Shown here in pieces: positions 55,210-64,000 of a stretch of 64,000 nt of DNA. Every line of letters starts with the position of its first letter. Within the stretch, counting starts at the first letter, position 1. This stretch comes from Paenibacillus agricola. Lineage in GTDB: Bacteria; Bacillota; Bacilli; Paenibacillales; NBRC-103111. The stretch lies in NCBI RefSeq assembly GCF_011440305.1, contig NZ_JAAOIW010000014.1, positions 114,155-178,154 on the forward strand. Reading direction: 5' to 3'. The notes below the pieces were generated by a model that saw only the letters and a program-made list of their open reading frames with translations, was not told where the DNA came from and ran no database searches. Position numbers and translations under genes: made by a program.

Positions 55210-56733
55210 ATGAACGAGCTTAACAGCCCATTGACACCGTCACATACCAGCCCGTTGATCCGTAACCCAAAACGATCCATGAGCAGCAGGTTAAATCGAA
55301 TAGGCAGGCGCAGGTTACTTTTATCCATGCTTGGCATGCTTCTTATTTGGCTTATGGTTGTGATGGTTTATCAAAATAATAAGGCCCTGCCACCGGGTAT
55401 ATCCGTCGAAGGCTCCGTTCATTATGTTAAGGAGGTTCAATTTTTATACGATCTGACCTACAAAAATCCGGTGTTACCCGTACAGGAAACGATGATTTTC
55501 GATCAGATCTTCAAGACGATAGACGAAGCGGAGCAATTTATCGTGATCGATATGTTTTTGTTTAACAGCTACTACAAGGAAGGCATGTTATACACACCTT
55601 TAAGCGGGATGCTCACAAATAAGCTCCTGGATAAGAGGGCAAAATATCCTGCAATGCCTATCGTGTTTATTACCGATGAGGTGAATACGATGTATGGGTC
55701 AGCCATGCCTCCGGAGCTGGAGCGTTTAAAGGCAGGCGGCATCGAAGTGGTCATCACGGATGTTAATCCTTTGCGGGATTCCATCCCTTCCTATTCGGCC
55801 GTTTGGCGCACATTTTTTCAATGGTTCGGCCAGTCTGGCAGTGGTTGGTTGCCCAATCCCATGGTCGATTCAGCACCGCCTATGACTTTGCGCTCCTATT
55901 TGAAGCTGGTTAATGTGAAAGCTAACCATCGTAAAGTAATTATAACCGAGCATGCGTTGATTGTTCCCTCTGCCAATGCCCATGACTCTAGCGCCTATAA
56001 TTCTAATTCGGCATTTTTGGTTAGCGGCGATATTATTGGGGATGCGTTGGCAAGTGAACGGGCAGTAGCAGCATTTTCGGCTTCTAGCGGCATTGCAGCA
56101 GCTTTTCCCGAATATAAGCCGAGCGGAAAAGAGGAAGGCGATATTGAGGTGCGCTTATTGACCGAGGGGAAAATCTATAAGCATATTTTACAGTCGTTGT
56201 CTGAAGCCGGGCCCGGAGACAAGGTATGGATGGGCATGTTTTATTTAGCTGACCGTGGGATTATTAAGGCACTGATCGATGCCTCCAAACGCGGTGCTGA
56301 ATTACGGTTAATCCTGGATTCAAACCAAAATGCATTTGGGCGTGATAAAATTGGCGTTCCCAATCGGCCTGTGGCCAAGGAGCTTTTGGATGCCACGGAT
56401 AGACAGATCAATGTCCGTTGGTACAATGGAACCGAAGAGCAATACCATACGAAGCTGCTTTTTATCGACAAAGCGAATACCGTCATCATAAACAATGGCT
56501 CCGCGAATTTTACGCAACGCAATTTGGCTGACCTGAATTTAGAAACAAACCTGGGCATCGCCGCACCAGGGGACAGCAAAGTGGCCCAGCAGCTACGCCA
56601 ATATTTTAACCGACTTTGGAATAATGAAGGTGCAGAATACACTTTGAATTACGAAGCCTTTGAGGACAAAACAGTCTTAATTAAACAAATTATGTACAAA
56701 TTACAAGATTGGCTAGGATTGACTACCTTTTAA
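55210..56733 (+). CDS. Phospholipase-D-like membrane protein
   Basis: A 507-residue protein. One membrane helix near residues 36-53 is followed by two PLD/cardiolipin-synthase-type HKD regions. The second is canonical (HTKLLFID: His413, Lys415, Asp420; then GSANFTQRN). The first is NHRKVIITE (His240, Lys242), with Glu247 where Asp is usual. Cardiolipin synthases normally have two helices, so this could be another phosphatidyl transferase or a phospholipase. ATG 55210 follows AAGGGGAGAGG. Confidence 0.87.
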   Translation: MNELNSPLTPSHTSPLIRNPKRSMSSRLNRIGRRRLLLSMLGMLLIWLMVVMVYQNNKALPPGISVEGSVHYVKEVQFLYDLTYKNPVLPVQETMIFDQIFKTIDEAEQFIVIDMFLFNSYYKEGMLYTPLSGMLTNKLLDKRAKYPAMPIVFITDEVNTMYGSAMPPELERLKAGGIEVVITDVNPLRDSIPSYSAVWRTFFQWFGQSGSGWLPNPMVDSAPPMTLRSYLKLVNVKANHRKVIITEHALIVPSANAHDSSAYNSNSAFLVSGDIIGDALASERAVAAFSASSGIAAAFPEYKPSGKEEGDIEVRLLTEGKIYKHILQSLSEAGPGDKVWMGMFYLADRGIIKALIDASKRGAELRLILDSNQNAFGRDKIGVPNRPVAKELLDATDRQINVRWYNGTEEQYHTKLLFIDKANTVIINNGSANFTQRNLADLNLETNLGIAAPGDSKVAQQLRQYFNRLWNNEGAEYTLNYEAFEDKTVLIKQIMYKLQDWLGLTTF

Positions 56734-56796
56734 ATTGCATAACTTTTCCACAAGCGGGGTATCCTACCTTTGTCACTGTGAAAGGAGGGAATGTCC

Positions 56797-57057
56797 ATGT
56801 ATTCACAACAGCAGCCTCATCTCCAAGGCCAGCAGCAACAGCAGCAGGGTTCCAGTAAGGTCAGCTCAAAGGAGCTGGCATACATAACGGACAGCTTGAA
56901 TAATGAAGAATTGTTAGCCAAAATAGCGGTACAAGCCGTGTCCGCTGCTCAAACGCCACAATTGAAACAACAAATGGCGCAGATCGCCCAAGCTCGTATT
57001 TCCAATACGAATCAACTGCTTCATACGCTGCAGCAGCAAACGCAAATGACACATTAA
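56797..57057 (+). CDS. Small Gln-rich coat-like protein
   Basis: An 86-residue protein with a Gln-rich N-terminus, then a helical domain (SSKELAYITDSLNNEELLAKIAVQ) like the first half of CotF-type spore coat proteins. ATG 56797 stands seven bases after AAAGGAGGG; ATG 56791 is one base from it and unlikely. It is paired with the larger coat-like gene 18 bases downstream. Confidence 0.7.
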   Translation: MYSQQQPHLQGQQQQQQGSSKVSSKELAYITDSLNNEELLAKIAVQAVSAAQTPQLKQQMAQIAQARISNTNQLLHTLQQQTQMTH

Positions 57058-57075
57058 TAGGAGGTGCTACTGTCC

Positions 57076-57999
57076 ATGTTTCAGCCGAATTATTCGAATC
57101 AGCAAGGAAACTCGAACCCGTTACAAGAGCAGGATTGGGGAAAGCTGCTATTGGGCGAATTGAAACGCACAGCTCGTGAATATACGACTGCTGCGCTGGA
57201 GGCGTCACATCCAAGCATTTGCCAGACTTTTCAAAGCTTGGCGCAAAAAACGATGCAGGACCAAGCGCAATTATTTAGCGTGCTTTCCCAGATCAACGGC
57301 TACAGCCCGATTCCAGAAGCCCATCTGCAAGAAATCCAGCAAGAGCTGCAGCAGCGCAGCCAAAAAGCTGAGCAGCTAGAATCCCTTGTCCAGCAATGCC
57401 TGCAGGGCTCTTATGCTGGAGCGGGCATTTACCAACAGCAACAAGCGGAGCAGGCTGATGCTGCAAACCGGACTCAGCAGGCGAATTTGTCTTATCAGCC
57501 AACCCAGCAAGCGGCAAACTATGCTTATGGAAGCTCCGGCGGCTCTTCAATGGGAGTTGCATCTGGATTTTCAACCGGTTCATCGGCATTCCAAGGCTAC
57601 CCAGGCACTGTAAGCTCGCAAGGCTTGCAACATTCCCAAGGCTCCCTTCAGGGCTCGCAAAGCTACCAAAGCCAGCCCGGCTCGATAGGCTCGCAGGGCT
57701 CGCAAGGTTATCAAGGCTCACAAACCAATCAAGGTTCACAAGGCTACGGGCAAGGCTACTCGCCTGGCTATGCGAATCATACAGGCAGCACGAGCAATAC
57801 GAGCCAGTATTCCGGGAAAACAAGCACCTCCCCGTCGGGAGTATCTTCATTTTCAAGCTCGAACGGCGTAGAGCCTGCACGTGGAGGCAACAGCTTTAAT
57901 TGGACAGATTCGGAAGAGGATGAAAATTCTATATCCTCAGAATCATCGCAATCGTCGCAAAGCCAGAATGGCAACTCTGGAAGTAAATATATACTGTAA
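57076..57999 (+). CDS. CotF-family spore coat protein with long Gly/Ser/Gln tail
   Basis: A 307-residue protein. Residues about 15-115 are a helical CotF-like domain (WGKLLLGELKRTAREYTTAALEAS). The rest is low-complexity Gln/Ser/Gly/Tyr, with QGSQ and QGYQGSQ repeats and a final acidic/Ser stretch. Such tails are typical of insoluble coat layers and may be cross-linked. ATG 57076 lies eight bases after AGGAGGTG. A strong terminator follows, so the two coat-like genes form one unit. Confidence 0.82.
   Translation: MFQPNYSNQQGNSNPLQEQDWGKLLLGELKRTAREYTTAALEASHPSICQTFQSLAQKTMQDQAQLFSVLSQINGYSPIPEAHLQEIQQELQQRSQKAEQLESLVQQCLQGSYAGAGIYQQQQAEQADAANRTQQANLSYQPTQQAANYAYGSSGGSSMGVASGFSTGSSAFQGYPGTVSSQGLQHSQGSLQGSQSYQSQPGSIGSQGSQGYQGSQTNQGSQGYGQGYSPGYANHTGSTSNTSQYSGKTSTSPSGVSSFSSSNGVEPARGGNSFNWTDSEEDENSISSESSQSSQSQNGNSGSKYIL
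57600..57760 (+). repeat. Degenerate GGCTCGCAA/GGCTACCAA repeat in coat gene
   Basis: Short in-frame repeats of the type (CAA)GGCTC(G/A)CAAGGCTA(C/T)CAA encode the QGSQGYQ motif. Such repeats tend to vary in copy number by slippage. Confidence 0.7.
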
Positions 58000-58017
58000 T
58001 AACCACTCCCCCAGCCT

Positions 58018-58044
58018 AACCCTGCCTTTAGTGGCAGGGTTTTT
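58018..58044 (+). terminator. Terminator of the coat-like pair
   Basis: AACCCTGCC (58018-58026) pairs with GGCAGGGTT (58033-58041), followed by T residues. Confidence 0.9.
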
Positions 58045-58075
58045 GCTGTTGTCTGTGTGGGTCCATATTTTTGGA

Positions 58076-58105
58076 TTGAGAACATATGGCCGCTATGTGT
58101 ATAAT
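58076..58105 (+). promoter_or_regulatory. Promoter of pcrB-pcrA-ligA
   Basis: TTGAGA (58076-58081) and TATAAT (58100-58105) with an 18-base spacer, about 58 bases before the pcrB start. Confidence 0.7.
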
Positions 58106-58162
58106 AAGAGCATCAAGCTATTTAATAAGCTAAAGAAGCAAATGCTTAGGAGGCACGGCCCT

Positions 58163-58858
58163 TTGCTAGTGGATATGAAGCAGTGGAAGCATACATTTAA
58201 GCTGGATCCGGATCGTGAGCTATCCGATGAGCATCTGGAGCGGCTATGCTTATCCGGGACGGATGGTATACTGGTTGGCGGATCCTCAGGTGTCACCTTT
58301 GATAATACGGTTGATTTATTGGCGCGGATTCGCCGTTATGAAGTGCCTTGTGTGCTGGAGATTTCTAACCAGGATGCAATTGTACCAGGCTTCGATTTAT
58401 TTTTCGTACCTATTGTCTTGAATGCGCAGGATACACAATGGATTGTCGGGCATCACCATCAGGCTTTGCGTGAATATGGTTCGCTGCTTGATTGGAGCCA
58501 AGTCGTCGCGGAGGGCTATATTATGATGAATGGGCAATCAACCGCTGCGCAGGTTACCCAGGCAAATACTCACCTTGACGCCAAAGATGTCGAAGCTTAT
58601 GCCAGAATGGCAGATCGGTTGTTCCACTGCCCGATCGTGTATATCGAATACAGCGGGATGTTTGGAGACATGGGACTTGTATCGAGAGCCCGCGGTCTCT
58701 TGAAGGATGCCAGGTTGTTTTATGGCGGTGGCATAGATGGTCCTGACAAGGCGCGTGAAGCTGCTGGCGCTGCCGACACGATAGTTGTGGGCAATGCCGT
58801 CTATGATGCCTTTGAACAGGCGCTGGCTACCGTTAAAGCCGTCCACAGCCTCAAATAA
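58163..58858 (+). CDS. pcrB: Heptaprenylglyceryl phosphate synthase
   Basis: A 231-residue TIM-barrel prenyltransferase that joins heptaprenyl diphosphate to glycerol-1-phosphate, the archaeal-type lipid step kept in Bacillales. It has the conserved KHTFKLDPDRELSDE start, the SGTDGILVGGSSGVT motif, EYSGMFGD and YGGGIDGPDKA. TTG 58163 is chosen, nine bases after AGGAGG; ATG 58175 is the alternative. The frame is open far upstream into the coat gene but has no ribosome site there. Confidence 0.95.
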   Translation: MLVDMKQWKHTFKLDPDRELSDEHLERLCLSGTDGILVGGSSGVTFDNTVDLLARIRRYEVPCVLEISNQDAIVPGFDLFFVPIVLNAQDTQWIVGHHHQALREYGSLLDWSQVVAEGYIMMNGQSTAAQVTQANTHLDAKDVEAYARMADRLFHCPIVYIEYSGMFGDMGLVSRARGLLKDARLFYGGGIDGPDKAREAAGAADTIVVGNAVYDAFEQALATVKAVHSLK

Positions 58859-58948
58859 GAGTCTAAACCAGCAATGAATGATTTCCAGCCAATTTTCCCG
58901 ATTTTATTCGTGGGCAGGCTTTCAGCTGTAATAAAGGAGTAGATATGA

Positions 58949-61330
58949 ATGAATCAACTGAATGATGTATTTGCATCCATCCAAGCACTCAATCCGCCGC
59001 AAAGGCAAGCCGTCGAGACTGTGGACGGACCGCTTTTGATTATGGCCGGAGCGGGAAGCGGAAAAACCCGTGTGCTCACGCACCGCATTGCCTATTTGAT
59101 CGCTACAAGGAAGGCAGCTCCATGGAGCATTCTCGCCCTTACCTTTACCAATAAAGCAGCACGAGAAATGCAAGAAAGGGTAAGCAAGCTAGTGGGACCA
59201 AGTGGGCGCGATATTTGGGTTTCTACGTTTCACTCGATGTGTGTGCGTATGCTGCGCAAGGACATTTCGCGGATTGGGTTTACTTCCAATTTCACCATCC
59301 TTGATTCCGGCGACCAGCTGTCGGTTATTAAAGCTTGCATGAAGGAGCTGAATTATGACCCGAAAAAGTTTGAGCCTAAAGCCGTTCAAGCCGCGATGGG
59401 GGCTGCCAAAAACGAGCTGAGAACACCAGAAATGGTCGAAAGTAAGATAGGTGATTATTTTGACGGCGTTGTAGCCAAAGTGTACAAGCTGTACCAGAAA
59501 AAGCTTAAGCACAATAATTCTCTCGATTTTGATGACCTTATTATGGTTACTATCCAATTGTTCAAGGAAGAGCCGGAAGTGCTCGATTTTTACCAAAATA
59601 AGTTCCAATATATCCATGTGGACGAATACCAGGATACGAACCGTGCGCAGTATATGCTCTGTTTGATGCTGGCTGACAAGCATAAACGAATTTGCGTTGT
59701 AGGGGACAGTGACCAGTCCATTTATGGCTGGCGTGGAGCTGATATTAGCAATATTCTCAACTTTGAGAATGACTATCCGAAGGCAGAGACCATTCTGCTA
59801 GAGCAAAATTACCGCTCAACCTCGAATATTTTGAACGCTGCGAACAAAGTGATTGCCAACAATGCTGGCCGTAAAGCCAAGAACCTTTGGACCAGCAAAG
59901 ACGGTGGTGCCAAAATTCGTTTCTACCAGGCCGATTCCGAGCATGAGGAAGGCTACTTTATTACGAGTGAAGTCAAGAAGCGGGTAGACAGCGGCAAACG
60001 TTACCAGGATCACGCGATTCTTTACCGTACCAATGCACAATCGCGGGTTATTGAGGAAATACTAATCAAATCCGATATTCCTTACCAAATCATTGGCGGC
60101 ATCAAGTTCTACGACCGTAAAGAAATTAAGGACATCCTTGCCTATTTGCGGCTTGTTTCCAATCCCAATGATGATATTTCTTTCGTACGTGTTGTTAATG
60201 TACCCAAGCGCGGTATCGGGGATACGACACTCGAACGGTTGGCAGAGGCTTCTGCACGGCGTGGAGTTTCGCTGTTCACACAGCTGGAGGAACTCGATGG
60301 GATGGAGATCGGCGCTAAAGCGAAACATGCGCTGGCCGATTTCCATGAGATGATCACCAATATGAACAAGATGGTCGATTATTTATCGGTAACGGAGCTG
60401 ACGGAAAAATTATTGGAAATGACCCAATACCGCATAGAATTGCAACGGGAAAAAACAATCGAATCGACAGCGCGGCTGGAAAATATCGATGAGTTTATTT
60501 CGGTAACAATGGAATTCGAAAAGCGTAATGAAGACCGGACGTTGATTGCCTTCCTTACCGATTTGGCGTTAATTGCCGATATTGATACACTTAACGAGAC
60601 AGAGGAAGAAAAAGCGGATTCCGGCAATGCCGTTGTGCTCATGACCATGCACAGCGCTAAGGGTCTGGAATTTCCTGTCGTGTTTATTGTGGGCATGGAG
60701 GAAAATGTATTTCCGCATAGCCGGGTTGCCAACGATTATGAGGAGCTTGAAGAGGAACGGCGGTTGGCCTATGTCGGTATCACACGAGCGGAGCAGGAGC
60801 TATTCTTGACTTGTGCAAGAATGCGCACTTTATTTGGGCGTACCAACATGAACGCACCCTCGCGGTTCCTGAAGGAAATTCCTGAGGAGCTGCTGGAGCT
60901 GGTAGCACCTGCCGGTATCATTGGCGGCCGTTCAAGCAGCCCTTCTTGGGGTAATAAGGAAGGACGCTATGGCAACACGGGGAGCTTTGGCTCCTCAGGT
61001 GGCAGCTTTGGCAGTGGAGCGCGGGGAGCGACAGCGCCCGCAGCGGGCAAGACTACCAGCTTCCGCACGGGTACGGGCGCTATCGCCCAAGCCAGCACCG
61101 TGAGCTCGACTAATCCTGGAGCACCAAAAGGTGCTGCGGGCGGTGGCACAGCCCAAACCACCGACTATAAAGCAGGCGACAAGGTGGCCCATGGCAAATG
61201 GGGCACTGGTGTAGTCGTCACGATTAAAGGCGCGGGTGATGACACGGAGCTGCAGATCGCTTTCCCGGCTCCTGTGGGATTGAAGCGGCTATTAGCCAAA
61301 TTTGCTCCAATCACTAAGCAAACCGAATAA
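58949..61330 (+). CDS. pcrA: ATP-dependent DNA helicase PcrA
   Basis: A 793-residue UvrD/Rep-type 3'-5' helicase that removes RecA filaments and aids replication and repair. Walker A is [11 protein letters not shown]; then come [20 protein letters not shown] and the [20 protein letters not shown] motif (here [15 protein letters not shown]). After about residue 660 the linker is Gly/Ser/Ala-rich and GC-rich. A C-terminal Tudor-like segment ([20 protein letters not shown]) binds RNA polymerase in relatives. ATG 58949 follows AAAGGAGT. Confidence 0.97.
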   Translation: MNQLNDVFASIQALNPPQRQAVETVDGPLLIMAGAGSGKTRVLTHRIAYLIATRKAAPWSILALTFTNKAAREMQERVSKLVGPSGRDIWVSTFHSMCVRMLRKDISRIGFTSNFTILDSGDQLSVIKACMKELNYDPKKFEPKAVQAAMGAAKNELRTPEMVESKIGDYFDGVVAKVYKLYQKKLKHNNSLDFDDLIMVTIQLFKEEPEVLDFYQNKFQYIHVDEYQDTNRAQYMLCLMLADKHKRICVVGDSDQSIYGWRGADISNILNFENDYPKAETILLEQNYRSTSNILNAANKVIANNAGRKAKNLWTSKDGGAKIRFYQADSEHEEGYFITSEVKKRVDSGKRYQDHAILYRTNAQSRVIEEILIKSDIPYQIIGGIKFYDRKEIKDILAYLRLVSNPNDDISFVRVVNVPKRGIGDTTLERLAEASARRGVSLFTQLEELDGMEIGAKAKHALADFHEMITNMNKMVDYLSVTELTEKLLEMTQYRIELQREKTIESTARLENIDEFISVTMEFEKRNEDRTLIAFLTDLALIADIDTLNETEEEKADSGNAVVLMTMHSAKGLEFPVVFIVGMEENVFPHSRVANDYEELEEERRLAYVGITRAEQELFLTCARMRTLFGRTNMNAPSRFLKEIPEELLELVAPAGIIGGRSSSPSWGNKEGRYGNTGSFGSSGGSFGSGARGATAPAAGKTTSFRTGTGAIAQASTVSSTNPGAPKGAAGGGTAQTTDYKAGDKVAHGKWGTGVVVTIKGAGDDTELQIAFPAPVGLKRLLAKFAPITKQTE

Positions 61331-61382
61331 TTAAGGCGCTTAGTAAGCCAGTGTAAGGCAGCAACGTAAATCAATAACGTAA

Positions 61383-63446
<2,064 letters not shown>

Positions 63447-63447
63447 T

Positions 63448-63710
63448 AGGTGGTCATTTTACTATATCGATCTAACTCAATCATGCCCATTAGCGGATTT
63501 TTGTGCGTTATCAAGCCTTTTTCTTAATAAAGTAAAGTCGCAAATGGGGCGCTCGGCAAAAGAGTTAAAATTAAAGGTTGCATGGAGTGCATCGTTTATG
63601 GTACATTACCTTTTGTCGCCACTGAGGCGGTGTCATTATGGACAACATAACAAGCCGCGATTTACATGGGTGATACACAATGTTTTTGAAATAATAATTT
63701 TAAAAAAAAG
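63448..63710 (+). other. Region upstream of the rRNA operon
   Basis: I see no credible gene. It ends in an A/T-rich block (AATAATAATTTTAAAAAAAAG) just before the rRNA -35 element, as in an UP element. Confidence 0.5.
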
Positions 63711-63739
63711 TTGCAATCAAACGAGTTATCTGGTAAGAT
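63711..63739 (+). promoter_or_regulatory. rRNA operon promoter
   Basis: TTGCAA (63711-63716) and TAAGAT (63734-63739) are 17 bases apart, preceded by an A-rich UP-like tract, about 138 bases before the 16S gene. Confidence 0.75.
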
Positions 63740-63797
63740 GAATTCTTGTGACAGCAAAAAAATGTCGCGAAATAATTCACGAATTAAATCAATGAAA

Positions 63798-63810
63798 GCT
63801 CTTTGAAAAC
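63798..63810 (+). promoter_or_regulatory. rRNA leader boxA-like antitermination element
   Basis: GCTCTTTGAAAAC matches the boxA motif found in Bacillales rRNA leaders, where NusB/NusE bind to prevent premature termination. Confidence 0.7.
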
Positions 63811-63876
63811 TGAACAAATGATAGTTGAATGCAAGTTTTGTCAGCATGACAGAATGAGTGCAAATCAAGCATCACC

Positions 63877-64000
63877 TTAATGGAGAGTTTGATCCTGGCT
63901 CAGGACGAACGCTGGCGGCGTGCCTAATACATGCAAGTCGAGCGGATTGTACCTTCGGGTACAGTTAGCGGCGGACGGGTGAGTAACACGTAGGCAACCT
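63877..64000 (+). rRNA. 16S ribosomal RNA, 5' end (runs off the window)
   Basis: The universal start GAGTTTGATCCTGGCTCAG begins at 63885; aligning to the E. coli numbering puts base 1 near 63877. The V1 region and GTGAGTAACACGTAGGCAACCT, the last bases in the window, are typical of Paenibacillus. Only about 124 bases are present. Confidence 0.97.

Noticed and set aside
63544..63741. Possible 65-residue gene before the rRNA operon
   Set aside because: It has no ribosome site and runs through the rRNA promoter; composition is not coding-like.

Overview
The window is a stretch of chromosome from an endospore-forming, flagellated Firmicute, most likely Paenibacillus or a close relative in the Paenibacillaceae. 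The evidence is the start of a 16S rRNA gene whose variable region reads like that genus, spore-coat genes, a sigma-D flagellar promoter, a Bacillus-type pcrB-pcrA-ligA cluster, an ftsEX/ctp/minJ/uvrBA neighbourhood and an intact programmed frameshift in prfB. I see no insertion sequences, prophage, CRISPR array or tRNA genes. Nearly everything is chromosomal core or lineage-specific accessory DNA.

Layout. 1-3.8 kb: flagellar glycosylation and filament capping (pseC 3' part, flaG, fliD, fliS, fliT-like). 3.8-8.9 kb: a DnaA-box-like cluster, a cold-shock gene, hpf, secA and frameshifted prfB. 9.2-10.2 kb: a YitT-type membrane protein. 10.5-19 kb: complete arginine biosynthesis from N-acetylglutamyl phosphate (argCJBDF, then argGH) behind a promoter that overlaps ARG-box-like palindromes. 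19.2-27.2 kb: a VanW/G5 protein (minus strand), then division and cell-wall genes ftsE, ftsX, an M23 hydrolase, ctp and minJ. 27.3-36.7 kb: a thioredoxin-reductase-like flavoprotein, motAB (minus), uvrB, uvrA and an amidase. 36.9-39 kb: a small membrane protein, a sugar-phosphate isomerase-like protein and a small coat protein.

39.2-46.7 kb (all minus) holds the most unusual system. It reads like a dlt operon without DltA. A carrier protein is followed by a class-II aminoacyl-tRNA-synthetase-like amino acid:carrier-protein ligase, a DltD-like SGNH protein, a 36-codon DltX-like micropeptide ending in FIYEGF, and a DltB-like MBOAT acyltransferase. Just upstream is a very large membrane-anchored FG-GAP/VCBS propeller protein. 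Together they suggest activation of an amino acid by a tRNA-synthetase paralogue and its export as an ester onto an unknown envelope acceptor.

46.9-63.4 kb: a long U32-family (RlhA-like) protein, a GldA/F/G-like ABC exporter with a DUF4340 protein, a general-stress-17M-like protein, a phospholipase-D-like membrane protein, two coat proteins, then pcrB, pcrA and a divergent ligA. The window ends in the leader and first bases of an rRNA operon. Genes mostly run on the plus strand, towards that operon. Coordinates and motifs were read by eye. No database search was run, so family names rest on recognised motifs and gene order.
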